NCBI GenBank assembly: GCA_016839665.1
Contig: JAEOTU010000059.1
Coordinates: forward strand, 1-41,461
Source: Candidatus Hodarchaeota archaeon
Lineage (GTDB): Archaea > Asgardarchaeota > Heimdallarchaeia > Hodarchaeales > Hodarchaeaceae
DNA: 41,461 bases
Direction of reading: 5' to 3'
The notes beneath the pieces are model-generated. The model did not search any database and was not told the origin of the DNA. It saw nothing but the letters and a program-made list of their open reading frames with translations. A program made the translations under genes and the position numbers. The stretch's first letter is position 1. Each line of letters begins with the position of its first letter. Below are positions 1 through 8,182 of this stretch, piece after piece.

Positions 1-1295
1 CTAACAAGAATATTGCGATATTTAAAACTAGGATTATGAAAAGTCACGGTACAAAACCGGTTTGGTTTAAGATAACGGTAAATTTTCTTAAAGGCAGCAT
101 GGAGAAGACTCTCATACTCTTTTTCCCACTTTTTCTGTCTGGGATTCTCAATTATTTCCTCTTTCTCTATTGTAGTAAAATCGGCCATTAACCCCAACCA
201 ACATCCCCACATATAGAGTAATTCACCATATTGTATTGAACGACCGTAAGGAGGATCTGTGATCACATAATCAATACAATTCTCCCTAACTTCTTCTAAG
301 GTGTTAATGGTAGACTGTACCAATAGATACTGATCGTTTTTTTCTAATAGCTGTTTAACGTACTTTGTTTCTCTCTTAGACTTAAAATTCTCTGGTAAAT
401 CTCTTTTTGCTCTTATTAATCCTTGTTTTCCCATAACAGCTCTTCCAAATAGATTCCAAACATTTGACTCCATATTATATGGGCAGAACCAATAACTTTG
501 CTGAACCCATGCTGAACTAAAAGGGCGAGAGGGTCTTACAGGAGTCATTTTAGAAGCTAAATGAGTCATTGAAGAGAAGGCGAATTTGAATGCTTCTTGC
601 AGGTCACGATCATCAATTTTCTCTATTCTATCAAGTAATCTAGCTAATGCAACGAGGTTTCTTTCAGTAAAGATATCATCAACTGAGTCAAATCGTTCTT
701 TTTTAAGAAATGGTGTTCCATCACTATAATATAGTTTATTAGTTGGATACCAATACCGACAATTACCCTTTCCATTAAAGAATTCGCTTAATTCGTGGTT
801 TTTTATTTTGTTTTGAAGTACCACATCTTCTTCGTTAACAGGACTGATTAATCTACCGTGTTCGGGGCATTCATAACGTACATCAGTAAGGTTGTCATTA
901 TACCAAGTGAAACAAATCGCTGGAATTATTTCCTTACATTTTCGGCACCTTGTTGTGTATAATCCGTTGATATCAGCCCCAATATCAGTCTCAACTTTTT
1001 TATATTCATCTTCAATTTTAGTTGGATCCACATAATTTACTGTGTTCCTTGTGATGAAAATCGCAACAGGATTGATGTCGACTCCGATAACTTTTCGTCC
1101 TAACTTAAGCGCTTCTCCTACCATTACCCCACTCCCACAAAAGGGATCAAGTACTATTTCTCCCTCTCTTGAATAATTTCTAATGTATTCTTTGATGACA
1201 TCCTCTTGTTTGCGAGCGAAAAATTTGTGCATAACGTACATGGGTGAATGTCCAGATGTAGGTAGTGCTTCGTTTATTGAGTTATTTTCTTTCAT
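1..1295 (-). CDS. DNA methyltransferase (DPPY type), 3' end beyond the window
   Basis: The gene reads leftward from an ATG at 1295 and stays open to base 1, so the C-terminus is missing; about 431 residues are visible. Near the N-terminus is DPFCGSG, the S-adenosylmethionine-binding motif I, following a segment (SGHSPMYVMHKFFARK) typical of adenine-specific or DUF1156-like methylases. Around positions 255-270 is DPPYG, the catalytic motif IV. The order, motif I before motif IV, fits a gamma- or beta-type N6-adenine or N4-cytosine methylase. Between them lies an insert with CRKC and a later CPEHG, which looks like a zinc-binding finger. No restriction endonuclease is visible on this side; it could be an orphan methylase or part of a system left of the window. 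The family call is firm; the modified base and target site cannot be read from sequence. Confidence 0.8.
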   Translation of the reverse strand, partial: MKENNSINEALPTSGHSPMYVMHKFFARKQEDVIKEYIRNYSREGEIVLDPFCGSGVMVGEALKLGRKVIGVDINPVAIFITRNTVNYVDPTKIEDEYKKVETDIGADINGLYTTRCRKCKEIIPAICFTWYNDNLTDVRYECPEHGRLISPVNEEDVVLQNKIKNHELSEFFNGKGNCRYWYPTNKLYYSDGTPFLKKERFDSVDDIFTERNLVALARLLDRIEKIDDRDLQEAFKFAFSSMTHLASKMTPVRPSRPFSSAWVQQSYWFCPYNMESNVWNLFGRAVMGKQGLIRAKRDLPENFKSKRETKYVKQLLEKNDQYLLVQSTINTLEEVRENCIDYVITDPPYGRSIQYGELLYMWGCWLGLMADFTTIEKEEIIENPRQKKWEKEYESLLHAAFKKIYRYLKPNRFCTVTFHNPSFKYRNILV

Positions 1296-1522
1296 TAGAA
1301 TAGGCCAACAGGGGAATCTAGTTGTAACGAGGGTTATCCTGAGTGTGTAGCTGCGGAATGGGAAATAAATTATCGCTATACAATAACTTCATTCAGCTAG
1401 AACTCTGATTGTGGAGAGCAATTATCCATACTAATACATGTTTATCTCACTCGAACACCAAAAAGAGAGATGAATTTTAAACGAGAAACTAGATGTTACC
1501 TGTAAAAGGAGAAGGTAAGAAT

Positions 1523-2152
1523 ATGAAAAAAATAGATTTCAAAAACGAGCTGAAAGAATATTATTCAGGTGTATCAGCCAAAGAGTTTTCAATTGTAGAT
1601 GTTCCTCCGTTGAAATTTTTCATGATAGATGGACGGGGCTATCCTGGTACGTCTCAAGAGTATCAAGATGCCATACAGACGCTATATCCTCTATCATACA
1701 CACTGAAATTCATGGTGAAGAAAAAAGGAAAAGATTACGTCGTAATGCCATTGGAAGGATTGTGGTGGGCTGACGATATGTCGGTATTTAGCACAGAATT
1801 ATTTGAAAAAAATAAAGACGCCTGGAAATGGACATCCATGATTATGCAGCCTGATTTTATCACTCAAGAAATGGTAGACAAGACTATTAAGGAAGTGAAA
1901 GAGAAGAAGGATCCTCCTGCCCTATCGAAAGTGCGGTTCGATACTTTTACTGAAGGATTATCTGCACAAATACTTTACTTTGGACCATATTCTGAAGAGG
2001 GTCCCACAATTGAACGAATGCACAACTTCATAAAGGATCAAGGGTACGAGCTAAGAGGAAAACATCACGAAATATACCTTTCTGATCCTCGTAGAACTAA
2101 ACCAGAACGCCTGAAAACCATCATTCGGCAACCAATAGAAAAAAATCTCTGA
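1523..2152 (+). CDS. GyrI-like small-molecule-binding protein (COG4832 type)
   Basis: A 209-residue soluble protein that matches the GyrI-like (SOUL/AraC effector-binding fold) family of about 210 residues over its full length. Seen in sequence: a central LEGLWWADD block, W.WTSMIMQPDFIT, FTEGLSAQILYFGPY, and a C-terminal GKHHEIYLSDPRRTKPERLKT segment, which is the signature end of the stand-alone family. I chose the ATG at 1523 because AAGGAGAAGG lies just upstream; an ATG at 1493 would add ten residues that are mostly the ribosome-binding site translated. These proteins bind hydrophobic or cationic small molecules, and some hydrolyse cyclopropanoids; the ligand here is unknown. It stands alone between two leftward genes, with its own AT-rich upstream region of about 230 bp. 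Confidence 0.85.
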   Translation: MKKIDFKNELKEYYSGVSAKEFSIVDVPPLKFFMIDGRGYPGTSQEYQDAIQTLYPLSYTLKFMVKKKGKDYVVMPLEGLWWADDMSVFSTELFEKNKDAWKWTSMIMQPDFITQEMVDKTIKEVKEKKDPPALSKVRFDTFTEGLSAQILYFGPYSEEGPTIERMHNFIKDQGYELRGKHHEIYLSDPRRTKPERLKTIIRQPIEKNL

Positions 2153-2180
2153 TTTTAAGTTCCTTTCAATATTCGGGAAT

Positions 2181-4478
2181 TTATGTTAGAAATAAAGTTC
2201 TACCCTTCTCACTCACTTTTAAAGCTTTGCTATTTCCTTTTTTATATTCAATTAAATAACCTGTGGCCACTAATTCCTTTATCCTTTTTCTAACAGTTGG
2301 TCTGCTTATCTTTAACTCCTTTCCTGTGTCAGAATATGAAGGGTTAATCCCTAGATTGTTTTGTTGATAGAGAAACTTCAAAATTTCAAGAAATTCTGTT
2401 GGAACTTTTGCTAGAAACCTGGATTTGATTTGTTTAGTCTCTTTTTCTAAAATACTGAGCTCTCGCGATGATAATGTTGTGCTATCGATAGATAAAATTA
2501 CAATCAAAGCCCTAGGATAAGCACTTTCACTTAGTTTGTAGATAAATTGCATAGTGTTCTCGAATCCTTTGCTTAGGAATAAGTACTCCAATCGGTCTAT
2601 TAGAATTACACTTTTACGAGGAGCTTCCTCTAAAATATTTAGGAGGTTGGAATTATTTGTTTCAGATAATTGATGAAAATCAAATTCCCCTTTCATGTGT
2701 ATTTTATAATCACTTTCAGGAGTTCTAGAGATAATAATCCCCTTATATCCTACTTTTAAAAGATCAATGAGCACTGTTTGAGATAAGGCAGGTGAAGTTT
2801 CTTTCGCAAGGTAGATATTTCCATCTTCGACATTGAACTTTATTAATTGGCGTTTCATCTCTTCCTCCATTCGTTTCCGTTGCGAGATATCCTCAACCAT
2901 TAGGAGATAAAGAGTATCTGCACTTTCCTCCTCAGAGATTAATGATAACGTTGCATAAACCCAAAGAATTTCGTTTCTTTTTGAGACATATTTGGTTTCG
3001 ACTTTATACGAATTTATTTCTCCGTTTTTCAATTTTCTTGTGTATTTCATGTCCTTGTTAACGTGTTCCTGATGAATGATAGCTGGCAAGGAAAGCTTTG
3101 TAAGTTCTTTCTTTGGATAACCAAGCATTTCACACAGAATATTATTAACCTTGATGAAATGGTTGTCCAAGTCGATTAAGGCCATACCTATGGGGGCTTC
3201 CTCAAATATTTGTCTAAAACGCTCCTCACTCTTCTTTAATGCCTCGTCTATCTGTTTTCGTTCAGTAATATCTACAAATGTAATAAAATCAGCAGAATTT
3301 CCCTTGTACAGTATTTTCTTTGTATAAACGTCAATCCATTTCATCTTTCCAGTTTTGAGTATTAATCGAAAACTTTGGTGAGGAGAAATCTCCAGTATTT
3401 CTCCATTTTCGATTTTTTCCCCCTGAACCCTAAAAAACTGCCTCTCTATTGGATGTACCAAATAAAAATAATCTTTGTTTGTCCATGTTAGTATTTCTTC
3501 TAATGGACATTCAACGATTTCAGTAAACGCTTGATTAGCATACTTAATTGTATCGTTTTGAATAAGACAAATCCCCATTAGTGATTGTTCAGAAAATAAA
3601 CGGAATCTTTCTTCACTCTCTCGAAGTGCTTCTTCCATCCGCTTACTCTCAGTAATGTCAGTAAATGTAATGAAATTAGCTGGTTTTCCCTTATAAGTTA
3701 TTGTTCTTGAGTAAACTTCGACCCATCTTGTTTCTCCAGATGGGGTAATCATTCGAAAAGAATAATGAGGAACCACTCCATCCTCTTCACCAGTTTGCTT
3801 TTTACGTCCTTGTTCTTGAGCGAATTCTAAATCCTCAGGATGAATATACTGTATGTAATCTTTGCTTGTCCAAGACAAGACTTCTTCTAACGGAAACTCA
3901 ACCAATTTAAGAAAAGCTTGATTAACGTAATTAATTTTGCCGTTTTGAATAAGACAAATAGCCATGAATGATTGTTCTGAAAGTAATCTAAACATTTCTT
4001 CGCTTTCTCGAAGAGCTTCTTCAGCTTGCTTATGTTGAGTGATGTCTCGAGCAACACCAAGATAGCCAATGATCTTTCCCTGCTCAAATTGGGGGATTAA
4101 TCTCCCTTCTACAACTATATATGCACCTTGCTCTGTTTTGAGCAAAATCTCACTTGTAGAGAGTGGTTCGCCTTGTGAAATGGACTTTAATGTCTTTAGA
4201 GCACTTTGAATATTATCAGGATGAATCATGGTGGTAAATGGTTTTCCTATAATTGTTTTTGCAGACAATCCTGTTATTTTTTCAAACGCAGGGTTCACGG
4301 AGGTGACAATTCCGTCAGCAGAGAGAGTAAAACTAATATCCCTGATATTCTCCAAAAGTTGGAAGTCCAACTTGCTTTTTTCTTCTACTACATCCACCGC
4401 ACGATCTCTCCATCTCGAGTTATAGAATAAGATAGGGATTATTAAATTAATCTTTAATAATTTAAATTTTTTCATCAA
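2181..4478 (-). CDS. Four-PAS sensor protein with DUF835 domain and C-terminal winged helix
   Basis: A 765-residue signalling protein. After an N-terminal stretch of about 37 residues, four PAS/PAC units follow at roughly 38-155, 162-280, 287-405 and 412-535, each ending in a DIT(E/Q)-type PAC tail. Next comes a DUF835-like domain (about 545-680; note SVILIDRLEYLFL) and a C-terminal winged helix (about 695-765; LKISRPTVRKRIKEL). There is no histidine kinase, receiver or GGDEF domain, so the likely output is direct DNA binding by the C-terminal HTH. DUF835 with PAS and HTH is an architecture known from Archaea; ligand and targets are unknown. PAS units 2 and 3 are much closer to each other than to the others. 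The first residues (MMKKFKLLKINLIIPIL) are unusual before a PAS domain, so the true start may be an internal GTG near VDVVEEK. Confidence 0.85.
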   Translation of the reverse strand: MMKKFKLLKINLIIPILFYNSRWRDRAVDVVEEKSKLDFQLLENIRDISFTLSADGIVTSVNPAFEKITGLSAKTIIGKPFTTMIHPDNIQSALKTLKSISQGEPLSTSEILLKTEQGAYIVVEGRLIPQFEQGKIIGYLGVARDITQHKQAEEALRESEEMFRLLSEQSFMAICLIQNGKINYVNQAFLKLVEFPLEEVLSWTSKDYIQYIHPEDLEFAQEQGRKKQTGEEDGVVPHYSFRMITPSGETRWVEVYSRTITYKGKPANFITFTDITESKRMEEALRESEERFRLFSEQSLMGICLIQNDTIKYANQAFTEIVECPLEEILTWTNKDYFYLVHPIERQFFRVQGEKIENGEILEISPHQSFRLILKTGKMKWIDVYTKKILYKGNSADFITFVDITERKQIDEALKKSEERFRQIFEEAPIGMALIDLDNHFIKVNNILCEMLGYPKKELTKLSLPAIIHQEHVNKDMKYTRKLKNGEINSYKVETKYVSKRNEILWVYATLSLISEEESADTLYLLMVEDISQRKRMEEEMKRQLIKFNVEDGNIYLAKETSPALSQTVLIDLLKVGYKGIIISRTPESDYKIHMKGEFDFHQLSETNNSNLLNILEEAPRKSVILIDRLEYLFLSKGFENTMQFIYKLSESAYPRALIVILSIDSTTLSSRELSILEKETKQIKSRFLAKVPTEFLEILKFLYQQNNLGINPSYSDTGKELKISRPTVRKRIKELVATGYLIEYKKGNSKALKVSEKGRTLFLT

Positions 4479-4799
4479 AAAACAAATGTCTAAAAGTCGG
4501 TTTGATTAAATAATAGAAGAGGATTTCCGAATACAAAACTACAACAAACTTTGATAGTGGAGAGGAGAATGGAGTCTTCTCGTCAAAAGAAGTAGTAAGA
4601 GGGGGGAGGGAGGGAGTCCTGCCATAAAGAGAAAAATAAAATTTTTCGAAGACAGAACTCCATGTTATACACTTTTTCAGAGTAAATAAGTCTATGGCAA
4701 AGAATGTGGAAATCTATGGAAAAATCGAATTTCATTAAGATCAGTCGTATTATACTTCTAATACACACAAACTGGAACAAAGACCTTTTATCATGTTGA
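4479..4799. other. Gene-poor stretch with a purine-rich G tract
   Basis: About 320 bp between the PAS protein start and the end of the small membrane gene. I see no convincing gene. An 85-codon minus-strand frame crosses it but has low-quality composition (runs of Phe/Tyr/Pro at the end) and overlaps the better membrane frame. The stretch contains a purine run around 4583-4615 with a G6-A-G3-A-G3 core at 4601-4614. The leftward promoter of the PAS gene presumably lies in its left part, but no clear TATA box stands out. Confidence 0.4.
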
Positions 4800-5278
4800 T
4801 TATTTCCTAATGGGCCAATAGATTTTCTCAATTGTCTCATGCATAAGTAGTGGGAAAATCATGACCAAAATGACATCAAAAATCCTGGGAATGTACGTGT
4901 AAAACACCATATCATCTGGAGCGATGGTAATCAAAAGCGAGGCTAGGGTAAACAAACCAAATACGACGGCGTCGATAATCGCGATAATAAGCAAAGGTTT
5001 CCTGATTTTAAGACTAGTATTAGTTCGATATGCTAAGTAAAGTACTGGGAAGTATAGAAAGAGACTATCGGTTAAGAAGTCTGAGGAGATCAAAAAGTTA
5101 TAGACTACATCATCCACTTCTATAGGTAGCAATGCAAAACGCTCAAAACTTAAGGGCCATAATAGGGCAACTTCTGGATTATACCCAGTAGCCGCGTCAG
5201 CATGAGAAAAATATCCAAAATTTAGTATAAATACAAAAAAATAGCCATAGTTTTTAGTTTAATAATTCTTCTTTCCAT
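4800..5278 (-). pseudogene. Small membrane protein interrupted by a -1 frameshift in a 7-T run
   Basis: The plain open frame (4800-5132) gives 110 residues with three hydrophobic helices and no ATG. Reading upstream in the same frame, protein-like sequence continues to a stop at 5259-5261, including HADAATGYNPEVALLWPL. In another frame an ATG at 5278 begins MERRIIKLKTMAIF and then stops. The two frames join at a run of seven T (minus strand; bases 5235-5241): a -1 shift or one extra T gives one product of about 160 residues with a signal-like N-terminus, a possible A-x-A cleavage site (ADA) and three downstream membrane helices. The shift site reads ATT TTT TTG, so U UUU UUG also fits the slippery heptamer pattern. 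It could be a sequencing error, a recent pseudogene or real frameshifting. No family is recognised. Confidence 0.55.
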
Positions 5279-5486
5279 GGTTTTGTTCTCGGACTAATAT
5301 TAAATGATAGGTCGTGGATGATTTGTAAGTACATCTAGCCATACGAATGGTGTGATTAATAATTGTAAGTCTAAAGAGTTCTTAGATAAGTAGTTCAATT
5401 GGAAACATTTAAACAGTGCAGTTCGTTAATTTTTATTGATCTTCTCTGATTATCCGTCGTGACAAAAAGAACTAGGAGTGTTATAC

Positions 5487-5655
5487 ATGAATAAGAGATG
5501 GCAATCCCCCGTACTTATCCTGTTGATGCGAAATAAGCCAGAAGAACAAGTTTTGATAGTGTGTAAATGGTTCACCGATCCGAGGCCCTGAGAGTGGTGC
5601 TGATCAGTGTGCTATTGGATGTAGTTCTGTATGCGTAAACTTTTCAGCAACTTAA
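5487..5655 (+). pseudogene. Short Cys-rich peptide gene (RiPP-precursor-like), split by a one-base shift
   Basis: AGGAG at 5474-5478 sits eight bases before an ATG at 5487. The frame gives 34 residues, MNKRWQSPVLILLMRNKP then EEQVLIVCK and a short tail, ending at TGA 5589. From 5581, one frame over, the sequence continues as RGPESGADQCAIGCSSVCVN to TAA at 5653-5655. Joined at the CC of 5580-5581, the product is about 58 residues: a charged leader-like half with a PEE-VL-CK pattern, then a Gly/Ser/Cys half with three more cysteines. From memory, small peptides with a (W)xxPEL(I/V)xLxRxxPEEAVLxxCK start and a Gly/Cys-rich end occur in many bacteria and some archaea, with function unknown. The match is unverified. 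No maturase gene is nearby. The gene is either broken or carries a base error. Confidence 0.45.
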
Positions 5656-5773
5656 CATCCCATGATTTCTGGTTCAGATTCCACTCATCCATCATCTACT
5701 GACTGTTTCACAGAAAGAGGAATGTTTTTAAGTAATTAATTGCCTTATTAATGATCTGGAAGCGAATTCGTTC

Positions 5774-6712
5774 ATGACCGTTATGCAAACCATGATTCAG
5801 TCGCTAGTATATATTGACATTGTGACATTAGTTCTTGCTATAGCTGTCCTTTTACCATCTGTTATGCTTTTAAGAAACTATATTCAGACATCTTCAATAG
5901 ATTTTCTAATTTTTTCATTAATTTTTATCTTTCTTTCTTGTCATTTCTTTTCAGTTTCGCTACAACCTATTGCTATAGCAGAAAGTAATTTTCTCATGTT
6001 CTACACCCTCCAATATTTCACTTTTCTTTTCTGGAATGCGATTTCCCTAGTAATTTTTTTCCACGCTTATTTCATCAAATTTTCAAAAGAAAAGATCCAA
6101 GTCCCCTATTTCTTTATCTTTTACTTCCTCTTCCTTGCAATATTCGGTATGCTGATGCAATTCATGCTGTTTTTAGAGAATGACGAATTAATGAGTTTTC
6201 AAGCAAAGTTGTTATATGATTTGTTTCATGTGTTATCTCGATTGTACCGTCTTTTATCTAGTTTAATGCTTATGTATGTTTATTTTACTGTAATACCAAT
6301 CAACCCAACTGCAAGGATGAATAGAGTGATTTTTTATGGGAAAATTCTTGCCATTCTAATCTTTATGCATGTGATCGGAATATTAATAGATGGTTTCTTG
6401 GATTTGGAGTATTCTAACCTTATTTTTGGCTTAGAAACATTTGAAATAAATATCTGGGATCCATTCTGGGAGAGTTCTTGGTATATTATCATAACTAGCT
6501 TAAATTTTGCCATAGTCATTGTTTGTTTCATTCTAGCACTCAGATATCCAGAAACGATGCTTATTTCTCAGGTGCAAATACTGAGGGCCATTGAAATCTA
6601 CAAGACCATACGGACAGGCCCAGAACCGAGGAAACTTGATTCTGATAGGCTAGTTAGATACATTCAAAGTATTCCTGATAATCTGTTTGACAAATTAGAA
6701 CCAATTGAATAG
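5774..6712 (+). CDS. Seven-helix membrane protein of unknown function
   Basis: A 312-residue integral membrane protein. I count about seven hydrophobic segments (near residues 14-33, 43-65, 75-100, 110-133, 150-170, 187-207 and 236-257), followed by a soluble tail of about 55 residues (ILRAIEIYKTIRTGPEPRKL). The layout resembles the 7TM sensor modules that precede PAS or kinase domains in archaeal signalling proteins, but no output domain follows. I recognise no family. It lies about 100 bp upstream of the wHTH-ARPP-1 operon on the same strand, but that operon has its own promoter, so a shared job is only a guess. No strong ribosome-binding site is seen at the ATG. Confidence 0.75.
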   Translation: MTVMQTMIQSLVYIDIVTLVLAIAVLLPSVMLLRNYIQTSSIDFLIFSLIFIFLSCHFFSVSLQPIAIAESNFLMFYTLQYFTFLFWNAISLVIFFHAYFIKFSKEKIQVPYFFIFYFLFLAIFGMLMQFMLFLENDELMSFQAKLLYDLFHVLSRLYRLLSSLMLMYVYFTVIPINPTARMNRVIFYGKILAILIFMHVIGILIDGFLDLEYSNLIFGLETFEINIWDPFWESSWYIIITSLNFAIVIVCFILALRYPETMLISQVQILRAIEIYKTIRTGPEPRKLDSDRLVRYIQSIPDNLFDKLEPIE

Positions 6713-6757
6713 AGATCTTTTTGGCCTTTATTTTATCAGTATTGCCTACATAACTTT

Positions 6758-6814
6758 TATTACACTTTTTGGTAAAATAGAAAGTTTTATAAATATTACA
6801 CTTTTTGATAATTC
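6758..6814 (+). promoter_or_regulatory. Promoter with two direct operator-like repeats and a TATA box
   Basis: A 17-bp element TATTACACTTTTTGGTA (6758-6774) recurs as TATTACACTTTTTGATA (6794-6810), 36 bp apart with one mismatch. The first copy holds the inverted arms TTAC-N8-GTAA. A TATA box TTTATAAAT lies at 6786-6794, about 25 bp before the ATG at 6815, so the transcript is probably leaderless. The second repeat sits between the TATA box and the expected start of transcription, the first just upstream of the TATA/BRE region. That is where archaeal repressors bind. The downstream genes encode two related wHTH proteins, the obvious candidates for binding here. Confidence 0.65.
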
Positions 6815-8170
6815 ATGATGATAAACATCAAAGACCTTCTCTCAGCAAAAGGGACAATAATTGTTCTATCTTACCTTAAGAGCAATCCTGGTGCCACAGC
6901 GCCTATGATTAACAATTATTTCACCAAATCATCAAGAAAAAGGCTTACTACTGCTACAATTTATCGGAGACTTAAAGATTTAGAACAAGTCAACTTGATT
7001 GCTCGTTTACCCACTGATTCCAAACGATTAATCGTTACAAGACTTGCTGAGGAAGTTCTGAAATCAAACAAAAGGTGGAAAAATATGAATTTTCAAGATA
7101 TTTTACAAGATCTAGGTAATTATTATAGTTTTGGTAATCCTGTGTCACATGAGAAGTTTACTGTATATCCTTTACTTAGAGCAGATGTTTTATCCCCTGT
7201 ATTGGGCCTGCTTGAAGCCGAGGAAAAAGAACTTGCATGGATCCAAGAAACCGAGGGGTCAGAAAGCGTCGAAATCCTCGCGGCGATTAATAAAAGTGAA
7301 TATCCAGTTTTAATTCCCTATCTTCATCAGGTTGAAGGAGGAAAGCAGGATAGAACGATTTTTGAGCCTATTCTTGTTCCTATTGGTCAGGATGAGTCTA
7401 ATCCATTAAAGATTCCTGCCAAGTGCATTGAACAGTCTCGTTGGAGATATTCTAGTTCTCGTGGAGAAAAAACCTCGTTAAAATTCAAGTCAGCTGGAAC
7501 TAGAATGGCTTCACAGATGGCAAACATTTCCGCAAAAGCTGGAGATCAATCAACGGTTTGGGAAACAGTTTATGCTGCAGGGGCTGCCTTAAGTATGAGT
7601 GAGGAAGAAGCTCCAACTAGCAGCTATAGAGAGATTCAAGAAAAATCATATGAAAAAGATGAAGACCTCAAAAAACTGCAAGAAATCCTTTCTGCTGCAA
7701 TTAAGCTTGAGGATCAGGTTGGTATTATCTGTTTGTATGGCGATAGGATATTGGGTCTTGAAATTTATGGTTCCCCCACTCTTTGGAACCAATTCAATGA
7801 GCTGGTTCTCAAAGGCTTTCTTACTGATAGGGCGTTCATGCAGGAAGTAAAAACAGATGAGAAACTTTCAGATGATTTAGGAACCCTCTTGCGAAACGAG
7901 TTCAAAGATATCAAAGTGAATAAGGGACAAGCAACTGGTACTGGTGAACTGTTTAGGTTTAATAACAAGAAATGGCAAGGTATCAGTATCCATTACAAAG
8001 GGAGTCCTATTCATTTATACGCAACAAAGGAGCAAGTTGACATTCTCAAAGGCAGAAAACCTAGTAGATCAGTCGGTATTCCTCAAATGCAAGTCCAGAA
8101 TATTCAAGATCCACAGATTCAACAGCAAATTAACCTTGAACAAATCCTTCCTGAATCAGATGAAACATAA
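6815..8170 (+). CDS. Winged-helix protein fused to an ARPP-1 (DUF6569-like) domain
   Basis: A 451-residue two-part protein. Residues 1-90 form a winged helix with the block LTTATIYRRLKDLE, like the N-terminus of the next gene. Residues of about 110-430 match, by my reading, the ARPP-1 family: YPVLIPYLHQVEGGKQDRTI, IPAKCIEQSRW, QSTVWETV and a late GIICLYGDRILGLEIYGSPT block, in the family's order. ARPP-1 was described as associated with ADP-ribosylglycohydrolase and rhodanese-phosphatase proteins; its biochemical role is not known to me. Stand-alone ARPP-1 proteins are about 300 residues, so the wHTH is an added DNA-binding head. It is first in a tight operon with another wHTH and a VWA protein. 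The gene lies behind paired operator-like repeats, suggesting autoregulation. Confidence 0.75.
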   Translation: MMINIKDLLSAKGTIIVLSYLKSNPGATAPMINNYFTKSSRKRLTTATIYRRLKDLEQVNLIARLPTDSKRLIVTRLAEEVLKSNKRWKNMNFQDILQDLGNYYSFGNPVSHEKFTVYPLLRADVLSPVLGLLEAEEKELAWIQETEGSESVEILAAINKSEYPVLIPYLHQVEGGKQDRTIFEPILVPIGQDESNPLKIPAKCIEQSRWRYSSSRGEKTSLKFKSAGTRMASQMANISAKAGDQSTVWETVYAAGAALSMSEEEAPTSSYREIQEKSYEKDEDLKKLQEILSAAIKLEDQVGIICLYGDRILGLEIYGSPTLWNQFNELVLKGFLTDRAFMQEVKTDEKLSDDLGTLLRNEFKDIKVNKGQATGTGELFRFNNKKWQGISIHYKGSPIHLYATKEQVDILKGRKPSRSVGIPQMQVQNIQDPQIQQQINLEQILPESDET

Positions 8171-8182
8171 CAGGTTTTGAGT

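Noticed and set aside
4206..4430. Plus-strand frames inside the first PAS unit
   Set aside because: They lie antisense within a clear PAS domain and have no recognisable content.
4583..4840. 85-codon minus-strand frame in the gap beside the membrane gene
   Set aside because: It overlaps the better membrane frame in another reading frame, has a poorly protein-like end with Phe/Tyr/Pro runs, and no start signal.
5589..5603. Selenocysteine read-through of the TGA codons in the Cys-rich peptide
   Set aside because: The same frame has a second TGA and then TAG within about 50 bases, and the Cys-rich text lies in another frame; a one-base shift explains it better.
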